From assembly GCA_937996595.1 (NCBI GenBank), contig CALKVC010000035.1:1-42752 (forward strand): a stretch of 42,752 bases of DNA, read 5' to 3'. Below the pieces are notes generated by a model. That model did not search any database and was not told the DNA's origin. It saw only the letters and a program-made list of their open reading frames with translations. Each line of letters opens with the position of its first letter. Within the stretch, counting starts at the first letter, position 1. Below, piece by piece: positions 23,164-31,986 of the stretch. This DNA is from an uncultured Chitinophagaceae bacterium. GTDB lineage: Bacteria; Bacteroidota; Bacteroidia; Chitinophagales; Chitinophagaceae. Both the position numbers and the translations under genes were made by a program.

Positions 23164-24321
23164 ATGATGCATCTATCCTTTAAACCTGCTTACCTGGTAT
23201 GCTGTTTTTTTATTGCAGGCTTGCAAATGGCCATATCCCAAACCGCTAACAAGCCCGCGTATAAAGAACCCAAAGTGTTTGCAGGCATTGAAGTTGGGTC
23301 AAAAGGGGTGAAAATGAGTATTGTGGAGATATCTTCGAACGGGCTGCAAGACCAGTCATTACGTGTTTTGAAAGACAGCGCCGTTAACACCGATTTCATC
23401 TCTTTTACACGGTCATCTTTTTTAGCAACCCTTAAAGGCCTTACCGGGTTGTATAATGAAGCGCTAATACAGTATTCAATTCCGGGTGAGAAAATATTTA
23501 CTGTTATCAGCAGCGGCGTTCATATACAAGCCGAAAAAAGCGGACAGTTGAACATGCTGAAATCCCTCTCTGATTCTTTCCGGTATGCCATAAATGAACC
23601 GGAAAAAGTAGTAGATATAGTAAATGTTACCCAGGAAGCCATGCTTTCTCACATGGGTATTGTACCGGATGGTAAACGGTACAATACATTTCTTATTGAT
23701 ATAGGCAGCGGCAATACAAAAGGAGGCTTCTTTCCGGATGATAACAATACGGCCCATTTTAAATTGTTCCAGTTAACATGGGGAACAAAAAGTGTGGCCA
23801 ATGCCGTAGAAAAAAAACTGGATGGCGATCAGTCAGTTGACAATTACAGGAAACAGTTATACCGCGTGCTGGCGGGTTCTGCTTCCGATGAAATCATATA
23901 TGCTGTAAATGCCAGTGATGCTTACAATATTAACGACAATATCGTTTTCAGCGGAGGTATTGCCTGGTCTGTGGCTACGCTGATTAACCCCGAACTGATT
24001 GAAAATCCGGTTATTCCTGTAACCTATGCTGAAGTGGAAAATTTTTATAAACGGATCTATGAAGATTACAGTTCCCTTTCGGTGAACGCAATCGGCAGCC
24101 AGATGAATGACCCATTCCTTGATAAGCAACTGATAGCAAATGAAGTGGCCCGTGTGCATAAGGTATTCGAGCAGAAATCACTCCTGGCCGGTACAGGTTT
24201 ATTGCTAAAGATAATGCGCCAGTTTGAAGGCATCTATGAGAAAAAAGATTTCTACCTGGTTAAAAACGGGCAGGTTGGATGGATTTCTGCTTATGTGAAA
24301 CAGGCCGTTGCCAATCAGTAA
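23164..24321 (+). CDS. Exported Ppx/GppA-like (ASKHA fold) protein, module copy 1
   Basis: A 385-residue protein with a signal peptide (residues 1-26, ending ISQ) and an actin/hexokinase-type fold. Loops are AGIEVGSKGVKMS (from 40, phosphate 1), QEAMLSHMGIV (from 157, like the Ppx EEA motif), LIDIGSGNTKGG (177-188, phosphate 2), WGTKS, and FSGGIAWS (262-269). Glu43 takes the place of the usual first Asp. It is paired with the membrane protein 30 bases downstream and closely resembles the protein at 25610. Exopolyphosphatases/GppA act in the cytoplasm, but exported NTPDases share this fold. I infer an envelope protein that binds or hydrolyses phosphoanhydrides; substrate unknown. Confidence 0.72.
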   Translation: MMHLSFKPAYLVCCFFIAGLQMAISQTANKPAYKEPKVFAGIEVGSKGVKMSIVEISSNGLQDQSLRVLKDSAVNTDFISFTRSSFLATLKGLTGLYNEALIQYSIPGEKIFTVISSGVHIQAEKSGQLNMLKSLSDSFRYAINEPEKVVDIVNVTQEAMLSHMGIVPDGKRYNTFLIDIGSGNTKGGFFPDDNNTAHFKLFQLTWGTKSVANAVEKKLDGDQSVDNYRKQLYRVLAGSASDEIIYAVNASDAYNINDNIVFSGGIAWSVATLINPELIENPVIPVTYAEVENFYKRIYEDYSSLSVNAIGSQMNDPFLDKQLIANEVARVHKVFEQKSLLAGTGLLLKIMRQFEGIYEKKDFYLVKNGQVGWISAYVKQAVANQ

Positions 24322-24351
24322 TTAAGCATATACTAACTCAACCATACAATT

Positions 24352-25452
24352 ATGAAAAACGTACGGTACAGGCCCCTGGTCATCATTTCAGGCGTATTAC
24401 TGCTATTATCCCTTGGCGTTATGGGCAACTGGGCATACAGGGCTTTCTTTAAACCTGCAGATCCATACACAGGTGAATTGATTGAGCTTAAACCGGTGAA
24501 CGTCATTCAAAGCGCTGAACAGGAAGGATTGCATGAATCACATGATTCCGGAAAAAAGGCATCCCCGGGAATTAAGCAGCATCAGGGAAAAGAAATCACC
24601 GGCACCGGGCAACAGCCGTTCAATGAGCTCCCGGTAGAAAAAACACACCATTCTTCCGTATCCAATGCAGAAGCGGGGGAAATTAAGAGGCTAAAAGCGG
24701 AAATTGAACTGTTGCTGAAAAATAAATCAGGTGACACCGATCTGAAACTGGCAAACCAGAAAATTTATGAACTGGAACAAAAGATTAACAGGTTATCTGA
24801 TGCCAACAGTGATGTGGAAAAGGAGAATGCAAGATTACTGGCTGTTTTGAAAAAACTTTCCGAAAACAGGCTCGGCCAGGATCAGACGGCTAAAACATGG
24901 CCGGTTGTTTACGAAGATAAATCTGTTATAAACAGGCAGGAAACAGTTTCTGCAATGCAAACGAAACAGGCGGTTGTTAAAAACACCCGTCCTGAACCTG
25001 AAACCAATACAGGTAAAACAAAAACAACTATACCCGTAACATCAAATAAGCCTGTTGCCGGTTCTCTTGCCGTAGAATCAATGAACCTGCTGGCTTTTAC
25101 CGTTACAGACAACAAAGAACTTGAGACACACCAGGCATTTCTCACAGATAAGTTTGTAGGCGAAATAAATATTAACAGGAACAGCTTTCCCGACAAAACC
25201 GGGGAATTGTATATCATCATCATGCAGCCCGATGGAAAGCTGATGCAGAAATCTACCTGGGAATCCGGTACTTTCTACAGCCCTGAAGGGAAAAAAGTGT
25301 ATTCCTGCCGGTTGCGGTTCGATATAACAAGGGGCGAAACACAGAAACTCGTTTTCTCAATCAATGCCGCCAATTTTCCCAAAGGAAAATACATCATGCA
25401 GGTTTACGACAAAAAAGGTTTGATCAGCAGTATTACTAAACTGCTTTCATAA
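24352..25452 (+). CDS. Membrane-anchored coiled-coil partner protein, module copy 1
   Basis: The 366-residue protein has a basic start (MKNVRYRP), one membrane helix (about 9-27), a linker, a coiled coil (about 105-170, with DLKLANQKIYELEQKINRL) and a C-terminal beta-rich domain. The last domain begins FTVTDNKELETHQAF and includes IIIMQPDGKLMQKSTWESGT. The positive N terminus means most of the protein faces the periplasm, where the exported actin-fold protein encoded 30 bases upstream also resides. The copy at 26820 has the same order and the same key segments. No family name is recognised; a regulator or scaffold for its partner is inference. Confidence 0.65.
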   Translation: MKNVRYRPLVIISGVLLLLSLGVMGNWAYRAFFKPADPYTGELIELKPVNVIQSAEQEGLHESHDSGKKASPGIKQHQGKEITGTGQQPFNELPVEKTHHSSVSNAEAGEIKRLKAEIELLLKNKSGDTDLKLANQKIYELEQKINRLSDANSDVEKENARLLAVLKKLSENRLGQDQTAKTWPVVYEDKSVINRQETVSAMQTKQAVVKNTRPEPETNTGKTKTTIPVTSNKPVAGSLAVESMNLLAFTVTDNKELETHQAFLTDKFVGEININRNSFPDKTGELYIIIMQPDGKLMQKSTWESGTFYSPEGKKVYSCRLRFDITRGETQKLVFSINAANFPKGKYIMQVYDKKGLISSITKLLS

Positions 25453-25568
25453 TATCCGGGCATTATTTCGTTTTTTTGTGCAGTATACTTAAGCTTGATT
25501 GCAACGTGTAAAAAAAGTATCTTTTATCACATTTTTTACACAATAAGCCGGCTCTGCGGAAGCCCCTG

Positions 25569-25587
25569 TTTATTTTATGTACTTTTA
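25569..25587 (+). promoter_or_regulatory. Possible promoter of module copy 2
   Basis: TACTTTTA at 25580-25587 differs from TAnnTTTG only in the last base and lies 22 bases before the ATG at 25610. TTTA at 25569-25572 is too close for a normal -33 element. This suggests that copy 2 can be transcribed apart from copy 1, but the match is weak. Confidence 0.3.
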
Positions 25588-25609
25588 AATAATAAACCGT
25601 TAAAACACA

Positions 25610-26782
25610 ATGTGTAAAGTTAGCCTGAAGCTGTTCATCTTCACGTGGAGTATTTTTGTATTGATTCCTTCCCGGTCATTTGCTCAGAATAATTTCAAAT
25701 TAAAATATAAGAAATCTGATATTTATGCCGGCATTGAAGTGGGGTCAAAAGGGGTGAAAATGAGCCTGGTAGAAGTAAGCAGGAATAGCCAGAAGAACCT
25801 TGAATTCAATATCCTGAAAGACAGCTCCGTCAATACCGATTTTATTTCTTTTACCGATCATACATACAATGAAACCTTAAAAGGGCTTACCGGGTTATTC
25901 AATAATGCCCTGAATGATTACCGCATCAGTTCTGGCAGGATATTCACCGTAGTTAGCAGTGGCGTAAAAGTGCAGGCGGAAAAAGTGAATAAGACAAACT
26001 GGATTCAGAAACTGATAGATGACTTCAGGAGCAGGATAGGGGAACCGGGCAGGATGGTGGAAGTGGTGGATGTATTGCAGGAAGCAAGGCTTTCGCATCT
26101 TGGCATTGTGCCGGAGTCAAGAAGGTATAATACATTCCTGATAGATATCGGTAGCGGTAACACGAAGGGCGGATATTTCCCCAATGGCAATACCAGCGAT
26201 TTCAAACTGTTTCAGTTAAGCTGGGGTACGAAAAGCACAGCCAATGCTGCGGAAAAAAGAATGGATGACGACCAGACGATGTATAATTTCAACAAGCAGT
26301 TATACCGCGTACTGGCCGGTTCAGCCAATGATGAAGTGATTTATGCCGTAAACCTCAGCGGTGCATATAACATGAGCGATAATATCGCTTTCAGTGGCGG
26401 CATCGCCTGGTCGGTGGCTGTATTGATCAGTCCCGAACTGATTGAAAATCCCGTTATACCGGTTACCTATCAGGAAGTGGAGAAATTTTACGACCGAATC
26501 ATGCGCAATTACAATTCCCTGTCAGATACGGAAATCATTATACCGCTGAATGACCCTTCATTGAATAAAGCGGCCATTGCGAAAGAGGTGAAAAGGGTAA
26601 ACAGCGTTTTCGATCAGCGGTCTTTACTGGCCGGTACAGGGTTACTTCTTAAAATCATGCGTCAGTTTGAAGGCGTTTATGAGAAAAAACAATTTTACCT
26701 GGTAAAGAACGGGCAGGTAGGCTGGATATCTGCCTATGTTGACCAAACGATCTCTAAATCGGGACAAACGGTTTCCAATTGA
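25610..26782 (+). CDS. Exported Ppx/GppA-like (ASKHA fold) protein, module copy 2
   Basis: This 390-residue paralogue of the 23164 protein has a signal peptide ending SFAQ and the same loops at the same residue numbers: AGIEVGSKGVKMS from 40, LIDIGSGNTKGG from 177 and FSGGIAWS in the last part. By eye, 55 of 88 residues are identical between the two from the first loop to QAEK. The nucleotide sequences differ throughout, so the copies are an old duplication and not an assembly repeat. A Glu (EVG) replaces the first Asp as in the other copies. It is followed by its own coiled-coil partner after 37 bases. Confidence 0.72.
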   Translation: MCKVSLKLFIFTWSIFVLIPSRSFAQNNFKLKYKKSDIYAGIEVGSKGVKMSLVEVSRNSQKNLEFNILKDSSVNTDFISFTDHTYNETLKGLTGLFNNALNDYRISSGRIFTVVSSGVKVQAEKVNKTNWIQKLIDDFRSRIGEPGRMVEVVDVLQEARLSHLGIVPESRRYNTFLIDIGSGNTKGGYFPNGNTSDFKLFQLSWGTKSTANAAEKRMDDDQTMYNFNKQLYRVLAGSANDEVIYAVNLSGAYNMSDNIAFSGGIAWSVAVLISPELIENPVIPVTYQEVEKFYDRIMRNYNSLSDTEIIIPLNDPSLNKAAIAKEVKRVNSVFDQRSLLAGTGLLLKIMRQFEGVYEKKQFYLVKNGQVGWISAYVDQTISKSGQTVSN

Positions 26783-26819
26783 TACCGGGCCCCTGAACGG
26801 AACGTAATTACAGCTGATT

Positions 26820-27794
26820 ATGAGAGAAAACAGATCCTCTTTATTGCTTATTGTTTCTCTGCTATTATTCCTGATGTCGTTTGTAATACTTTGTACATGG
26901 GGCTATAATGAGTATTATGGCACCAGGGAAAAGGCCCAGACATCCCGTACGGTAAAAGGCGACTCGGCTGCCATTGCAAAAGCAGCCAGGGATGCGGCCA
27001 ATGCAACCAGGGATTCGCTTCAGAAAATATTCATAGCTACCATCAAACAGCTTGATAAGCGCTTTGATTCAACCATGAATTTCGCCAGTTCCATTCAGAC
27101 ACCATTACAGGAACGGCTAAACGAATTTTTTCTGTTAAAGACAGAGATAAGCGATATCCTTAAAGGCAAGGATAATGATGCCGATCTGGGACTGGCCAGG
27201 CAAAAGATAACTGAACTGCAGAAAAAAATAAATGAACTGATGGGAAGGAATAATGAAGTGGAACAGGAAAATAAACGGCTGTATGCTATGCTGAAACAGC
27301 TTTCTGCTGAAAATAAATTGCCTGAACAAAATGCCAGGCCGGTTTCTTTTGAAAATAAGCAGGAAATAAAGGTTGCGCCGGATAAAAACTTGGGAACAGA
27401 AAATGTCTTCCAGGCTTTCGACCTGCGGCTTTCGGCTTTCACCGTTACCGACAATAAAGAACTGGAAACTTACCAGGCGATGGAGACGGACAAATTCATC
27501 GGTTCTTTTGTCGTAAAAAATAATCATGCGGTTAATAATGTGGCAGAAGTGTTCATTATCATTCAGCAGCCGGATGGTTCTGTGCTTCAAAAATCAACCT
27601 GGGAATCAGGCACTTTTGAAACACTAGAGGGCAGGAAGATATATTCCTGCAAACTGCGGTTCGATTATACTAAAGGAGAGCCCAAGAAATTACTCTTCAG
27701 CATCAACAGTGAAAAATTCATGAAGGGAAATTATACCATGCAGGTATATTACAATGGATCAATGATCGGAAAAATTTCAAAATCATTGAATTAA
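26820..27794 (+). CDS. Membrane-anchored coiled-coil partner protein, module copy 2
   Basis: A 324-residue protein with one membrane helix after a basic start (MRENRSS, helix about 7-27), a helical region containing a DSTMNFASSIQ stretch, a coiled coil (DLGLARQKITELQKKINEL then EVEQENKRLYAML), and the conserved end domain beginning FTVTDNKELETYQAM. Segments shared with copy 1 are FTVTDNKELET, QPDG, QKSTWESGTF and the end GxYxMQVY. The linker between helix and coil differs in length and sequence from copy 1, so only the coil and end domain are conserved. The end domain faces the periplasm by the positive-inside rule. Confidence 0.65.
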   Translation: MRENRSSLLLIVSLLLFLMSFVILCTWGYNEYYGTREKAQTSRTVKGDSAAIAKAARDAANATRDSLQKIFIATIKQLDKRFDSTMNFASSIQTPLQERLNEFFLLKTEISDILKGKDNDADLGLARQKITELQKKINELMGRNNEVEQENKRLYAMLKQLSAENKLPEQNARPVSFENKQEIKVAPDKNLGTENVFQAFDLRLSAFTVTDNKELETYQAMETDKFIGSFVVKNNHAVNNVAEVFIIIQQPDGSVLQKSTWESGTFETLEGRKIYSCKLRFDYTKGEPKKLLFSINSEKFMKGNYTMQVYYNGSMIGKISKSLN

Positions 27795-27870
27795 ACAGGC
27801 TTTTCAATTTTATTACATAAGTTCTCAGGGCCTTGCGATAAACATTTTTTCACGTAAAAAGTAAATAATT

Positions 27871-28308
27871 ATGAGTAAGGTTTCAGATATACTTGCCCGT
27901 AAAGGCGGAAAAACAGTTTCAGTTCTTCCGCAAACCAATGTAATTGAAGCGTTAAGACTGATGGCTTCAAACAATATCGGTTCCGTATTGGTCATTGATA
28001 ACGGGCAATACCTCGGCATTGTTACAGAACGTGACTATTCAAGAAAAGTAGTGCTGCAGGGAAAAAACTCAGCTGATACTAAAGTGAGTGAGATCATGAC
28101 AGGGGATTTACCGCATATAAGCCCGGATGATACTGTTGAGCATTGCATGGGCCTGATGAACGATAGCCAGATACGCTATCTTCCTGTATTTGACAATGGT
28201 ACATTCATCAATATCATATCTATTACTGATGTGGTGAAGGAAACCATCATCCGGCAGCAACAGGTTATCAGCCACCTGGATAATTATATTAAGTCTGCCG
28301 GCGCCTGA
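27871..28308 (+). CDS. Stand-alone CBS-domain pair protein
   Basis: The 145-residue protein is two CBS domains: the first ends VIDNGQYLGIVTERDYSRKV, the second ends YLPVFDNGTFINIISITDVVKE. CBS pairs bind adenine nucleotides such as AMP, ATP or SAM and act as energy sensors, often on other proteins. No effector domain is fused. It begins 76 bases after the end of the second actin-fold module on the same strand, so co-transcription is possible but unproven. Length is typical of the stand-alone group. Confidence 0.88.
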   Translation: MSKVSDILARKGGKTVSVLPQTNVIEALRLMASNNIGSVLVIDNGQYLGIVTERDYSRKVVLQGKNSADTKVSEIMTGDLPHISPDDTVEHCMGLMNDSQIRYLPVFDNGTFINIISITDVVKETIIRQQQVISHLDNYIKSAGA

Positions 28309-28449
28309 CCGAAATACAAATTAGTTTTTCATTTAATATAACATTTCCTGCTATGTCTGTTTCAAGGCGCCATAAGTTAATGATTTGATAACATTAGGCT
28401 TCGCTCAATGAGTACATTTCGTCGTAACTTTTCCCCCTTAATCGTCATT

Positions 28450-28680
28450 ATGGACAACAAGGTTACATATAATGAACATGGTTTTTTTTACAAACCAATT
28501 GATATTTTTAATGACAAAGCTACCAGGAACAAGATTGACAGGCACCTGCTCGACATAAACGATGTTATTTCTGAAGATGATATACGTAATATCCAGGTAA
28601 GTTTCCCGGTACATGAAAATAACGGCAGCCATTCCGGTAACAGGGAAGAGATAGCTAACCGCCGGGGCAGTTTTGCCTGA
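28450..28680 (+). CDS. Small hypothetical protein
   Basis: A 76-residue soluble protein starting MDNKVTYNEHGFFYKP, followed by an Asp/Ile-rich stretch with HLLDINDVISEDDIRNIQVS. No motif is recognised. I prefer the ATG at 28450 over one at 28408, since the extra 14 residues look like chance coding. A good terminator 31 bases after the stop supports a real transcript ending here. Codon use is like its neighbours. Confidence 0.5.
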   Translation: MDNKVTYNEHGFFYKPIDIFNDKATRNKIDRHLLDINDVISEDDIRNIQVSFPVHENNGSHSGNREEIANRRGSFA

Positions 28681-28711
28681 ATGTCGCTTTTTCCCGTTTT
28701 AGCATTATCTG

Positions 28712-28732
28712 TCCTTCGAAAGAAGGATTTTT
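28712..28732 (+). terminator. Intrinsic terminator with GAAA tetraloop
   Basis: TCCTTC at 28712-28717 pairs exactly with GAAGGA at 28722-28727 across GAAA, followed by TTTTT. It ends the transcript of the small gene at 28450-28680. Confidence 0.75.
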
Positions 28733-28761
28733 CATTTGTGTAACAAAAACAAACCTGTTAA

Positions 28762-30267
28762 TCAGTTGAAAAATATCCCGACAGACAGGCAAATGGCACA
28801 AATGATGAACAGTATGATAAGCAGCGGGTATATGAACCGCCACCAGGCCTTAAAACTCACATGAACCAGAGCCAGGGAAGGTAAAATCAACCCGGTTGGC
28901 GTTATTAAACCCATTAAACCCATACCGAACAGGTAAGCGTTTACGATTTCCCTACCCGGAACATTTACCAGTACAGCCAAAGCGCCCATGATCGGCATGG
29001 TAAGCACAGCCATTCCCGACGATGAAGCGATAAAGAGGGTAAAAACCATGTACAGGCATAACAATACCACAATAAATAAGACAGGGGGAAGGCTGCCGGC
29101 CAGTTTGGCCGAATAGAACAGGATGGAATCGCTTATATGGCCTTCATTGAGAATAAAAGTTACTCCCCTGGCTACACCAACGATAATGGCTACACTAAGT
29201 AAACTCTCGGCACCGGCAATGAACTGGCTGATAAAATCTGATTCTTTCAATCGCAATATGATCCCCAGCAGGATACTGGATGCCAGGAAAAGGCTTGTCA
29301 TTTCAAGCAGCCACCAGTCCAGCAGCACCACACCGGCAATCATACCAAGGAAGGTAAACAGGAACAGCCATAACAATAAACTGTTTTTAAGGCCCAGCCT
29401 GTTGTCATTTGCATGTTCTGTGTCAATTAAAGGGTATGGTGAAACAACGGGGCCATCTGTTCTGTAAACCAGTGATGCTTCCGGGTTTGCTTTAACTTTT
29501 AATGCATACCGCACAATATACCAGATACTAACTGCCGTGGTTATGGCGAACATGATAATGCGTTCATACAGTCCGTCTGTCCAGTTAACACCGGCTGCAT
29601 TGGATGCGATGATGGTGGAGAACGGGTTTGTAAATGAGGATAAGGTGCCCAGGTTAGTCCCTAAATAGATAACGGCCAGCGGTACCAGCAGGTCGTATCC
29701 GGCCGCCAGGAACAATGGAACGATTACCGGGTAAAACACAAGCGCTTCTTCGGCCATTCCGTATGAAGAACCGGCAAAGGAAAAGAGGAATGTAAGTATG
29801 ATGATAAGCCATGTTTCCCTGCCTTTCATGCTGATGGCAAGCGACCTTAACCCTTTAACCATGGCTCCGGATGTGTTGAATACCTGCATGAACCCGCCAA
29901 TTACAAGTATAAAAAAAACAATATCGATGGATTCATAAATGCCCCTGATGGGTGCCTGCAATACCTCAATAAAACCCTGCCTGTTTGAAGGTATCGGTTT
30001 GTAAGTGCCGGGAACGGAAACGGGTTTCCGAATGGCGCCACCGGTGAATTTGTCGAGCGAAATTTTTATGCCAAGGCTGTCAAGGGTTTGCTGGCTGAGG
30101 GGTACGTTGAATGTGGAATCGCTAGCAGTATATGTAAAATGGTTGCCCTCTGTATATGATAAGCGGTCATATTGCCCAGCAGGTATTACAATGGTTGCCA
30201 GTGCAGCAATGATGATAACCACCATGAGAATGGTGATGGGTGAGGGCATTTTCTTTTTAACCTTCAT
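28762..30267 (-). CDS. YfcC-type membrane transporter (DcuC superfamily)
   Basis: A 501-residue integral membrane protein with about twelve helices. It begins MPSPITILMVVIIIAALATIVIPAGQYDR, then a soluble loop, and later carries SFAGSSYGMAEEALVFYPVIVPL and GTNLGTLSSFTNPFSTIIASNAAG, the two hairpin-type segments of this group. The end, ITPTGLILPSLALVHVSFKAWWRF, is also typical. Relatives include short-chain dicarboxylate and basic amino-acid exchangers, so the substrate is unknown. Its likely promoter lies 17 bases upstream of the ATG. Confidence 0.82.
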   Translation of the reverse strand: MKVKKKMPSPITILMVVIIIAALATIVIPAGQYDRLSYTEGNHFTYTASDSTFNVPLSQQTLDSLGIKISLDKFTGGAIRKPVSVPGTYKPIPSNRQGFIEVLQAPIRGIYESIDIVFFILVIGGFMQVFNTSGAMVKGLRSLAISMKGRETWLIIILTFLFSFAGSSYGMAEEALVFYPVIVPLFLAAGYDLLVPLAVIYLGTNLGTLSSFTNPFSTIIASNAAGVNWTDGLYERIIMFAITTAVSIWYIVRYALKVKANPEASLVYRTDGPVVSPYPLIDTEHANDNRLGLKNSLLLWLFLFTFLGMIAGVVLLDWWLLEMTSLFLASSILLGIILRLKESDFISQFIAGAESLLSVAIIVGVARGVTFILNEGHISDSILFYSAKLAGSLPPVLFIVVLLCLYMVFTLFIASSSGMAVLTMPIMGALAVLVNVPGREIVNAYLFGMGLMGLITPTGLILPSLALVHVSFKAWWRFIYPLLIILFIICAICLSVGIFFN

Positions 30268-30283
30268 AAACGCAATTTACATT

Positions 30284-30291
30284 TAAAGATA
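30284..30291 (-). promoter_or_regulatory. Possible -7 box for the YfcC-type gene
   Basis: TAAAGATA on the plus strand reads TATCTTTA on the minus strand, one base off TAnnTTTG, 17 bases before the ATG. No clear -33 element. Confidence 0.3.
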
Positions 30292-30352
30292 GTTTTTAAA
30301 AGTTGATAAATTTATTGCGAGCCTGCTTCCATAAATGATGTAATTTTCAACC

Positions 30353-30826
30353 ATGAAAACGGCAACGGCTAAAGAGATCAGGTCAACCCTTGAATATATG
30401 CCATCGCATGAACTGGTTCCGCTTATTCTCAGGCTGGCCAGGTTCAAAAAGGAAAATAAGGAACTGCTTACATACCTGTTATTTGAAGCCGGCGATGAAA
30501 TGGGGTATATACAGGCAGTGAAGTCGGTTATTGACGGATATTTTGAGGAGATAAACCACGACAGCCTGTATTTTGTAAAAAAATCACTGCGCAAGATATT
30601 GCGCATCATAAACAGGTATGCAAAATACAGCGAACAACCGCAAACCGGCGTAGAATTACTCACTTATTTCTGCATGAAAATAAAGGAAGCAGCCATTCCA
30701 ATTGAAAAAAGCACGGCTTTGGTAAATTTGTATGCAGGCCAGCTTAAGAAAATAAGGAAAGAGATAATGGCCATGCATGAAGACCTGCAATACGATTACC
30801 TGAAAGAACTGGAAAAGGTTAGCTGA
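30353..30826 (+). CDS. Helical hypothetical protein
   Basis: This 157-residue protein is almost entirely alpha-helical, with EIRSTLEYMPSHELVPLILRL at the start, LRKILRIINRYAKYSEQPQTG in the middle and LKKIRKEIMAMHEDLQYDYLKEL at the end. There is no signal peptide or membrane segment. The layout resembles small helical repeat proteins, but I recognise no named family. It is followed by the 30852 gene after 25 bases, so the two are likely one operon. Confidence 0.7.
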   Translation: MKTATAKEIRSTLEYMPSHELVPLILRLARFKKENKELLTYLLFEAGDEMGYIQAVKSVIDGYFEEINHDSLYFVKKSLRKILRIINRYAKYSEQPQTGVELLTYFCMKIKEAAIPIEKSTALVNLYAGQLKKIRKEIMAMHEDLQYDYLKELEKVS

Positions 30827-30851
30827 TACATTAAAATAAAATAAACACATC

Positions 30852-31088
30852 ATGCCACAATCAAAAAAAAGAAAGTCACAAAAGCATGAGCATATTGATT
30901 ACATCCCGCATGCCAAAGAAAAGAAAAGCACCGTGCCCCTGGCAATAACAGTTTGTGTAGTGCTGGCCCTGGGTATAGCCTGGTTTGCTGCAGGAGGTTC
31001 AATAATCGGACTGGTAGCCGGCGCTGTTGCAGGGGCTATAGTTGGTTATTTTGCAGGAAAGGAAATGGATAAGGCATTTAACAAATAA
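30852..31088 (+). CDS. Small membrane protein with a glycine-zipper-like helix
   Basis: The 78-residue product starts with a very basic soluble part (MPQSKKRKSQKHEHIDYIPH), then a helix LAITVCVVLALGIAWFAAGG, then a Gly-rich helix IGLVAGAVAGAIVGYFAGKEMD. Gly every third or fourth residue suggests helix-helix packing in the membrane. It follows the helical protein at 30353 and ends 14 bases from the convergent msrA gene. Function unknown. Confidence 0.62.
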   Translation: MPQSKKRKSQKHEHIDYIPHAKEKKSTVPLAITVCVVLALGIAWFAAGGSIIGLVAGAVAGAIVGYFAGKEMDKAFNK

Positions 31089-31102
31089 TTTGCCCTCATC
31101 AA

Positions 31103-31747
31103 TTACTTTTTAAAATTCCCTTTGAATTCTTTTTTGAATTTCAGGAAGTCGGGAATTGACACATGCTGCACATACGAATTTTCCGGATTATTGTATATAT
31201 ATTCCTGGTGGTATGGTTCAGCCGGGTAAAACCTGCTGAAAGGAATAACCTGTGTAACAATCTTTGATTTGTATTTTTTTATTGATTCCAGCCTGCTGAT
31301 TTCCGCCAGTATCACCTGCTTTTCTTCCATGGTACGGTAAAATGCAATGGACCTGTACTCGGTACCTTCATCGTTTCCCTGCCTGTTTAATGTAGTAGGG
31401 TCCATACTGGCAAAATACGCTTCAACCAGGGTTTTAAATGATATCTTACTGGGATCATAATATACCTGTACACATTCTGCATGCCCGGTTAAACCGGTAC
31501 TTACGGATTCATAGGTCGGATTGGCTGTTTTGCCACCGGAATAACCTGAAACAGCATCCCTTACCCCTGCGAGGCTCTGAAAAACGATCTCGGTATGCCA
31601 GAAACATCCCTGGGCAAATGTGGCAACTGCTTCATTGGAAGTTGGAGCTGCCTTTTCCGCCAGCGGTATTTTTACCGGGTTGTTCTGGGTACGTGCGCAG
31701 GATACACAAATAAATAATGCAAGAATGATGGCCATGGCTGATTTCAT
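31103..31747 (-). CDS. msrA: Exported peptide-methionine (S)-S-oxide reductase (lipoprotein)
   Basis: The 214-residue enzyme repairs oxidised methionine in proteins. The core holds GCFWHTE with the catalytic Cys48, then SGYSGG, NPTYESVSTGLTGHAE and GNDEGTEYRS, all diagnostic of MsrA. A signal ending CVSC makes Cys17 a lipidation site, so this copy works in the envelope. It will need an exported reductant; the rhodanese-thioredoxin lipoprotein at 41213 is one candidate. No MsrB is fused or adjacent. Confidence 0.92.
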   Translation of the reverse strand: MKSAMAIILALFICVSCARTQNNPVKIPLAEKAAPTSNEAVATFAQGCFWHTEIVFQSLAGVRDAVSGYSGGKTANPTYESVSTGLTGHAECVQVYYDPSKISFKTLVEAYFASMDPTTLNRQGNDEGTEYRSIAFYRTMEEKQVILAEISRLESIKKYKSKIVTQVIPFSRFYPAEPYHQEYIYNNPENSYVQHVSIPDFLKFKKEFKGNFKK

Positions 31748-31986
31748 GATGATATACCTTTTTATACTCTTTAAACATCAAATAAACCAAAAGGTTTTTA
31801 ATTATAATGTTAAGGTAAGGGTAATTCGTGCGGTTGCAATCCCTGGTACTATATGGCCGGATAAAGTCAGGCTCCCCGGATATCAATTAAAAAAGTTAAC
31901 GAATCATATATGCAATTGAATTACCTGTAAATTAGCAACTGGTTTTCAGGCAGCATTTGCCTGTTGTATAATATAAATTGGGAGCA

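Larger units (their letters stand above)
23164..27794 (+). repeat. Tandem duplication of a two-gene module
   Basis: The pair 23164-24321/24352-25452 and the pair 25610-26782/26820-27794 have the same gene order, strand, spacing (30 and 37 bases) and domain order. Both proteins are conserved between pairs, with paralogous but not identical DNA. A 157-base spacer with a weak promoter match separates the copies. Confidence 0.8.

Noticed and set aside
23164..26782. ParM-like plasmid segregation or FtsA-like cell-division protein
   Set aside because: Both exported copies have signal peptides and a QEA motif before the second loop as in Ppx/GppA; no DNA-binding partner or parC-like repeats are nearby.
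23164..27794. Assembly duplication of the two-gene module
   Set aside because: The copies differ throughout at DNA and protein level, and the linker in the second gene differs in length, so they are old paralogues.
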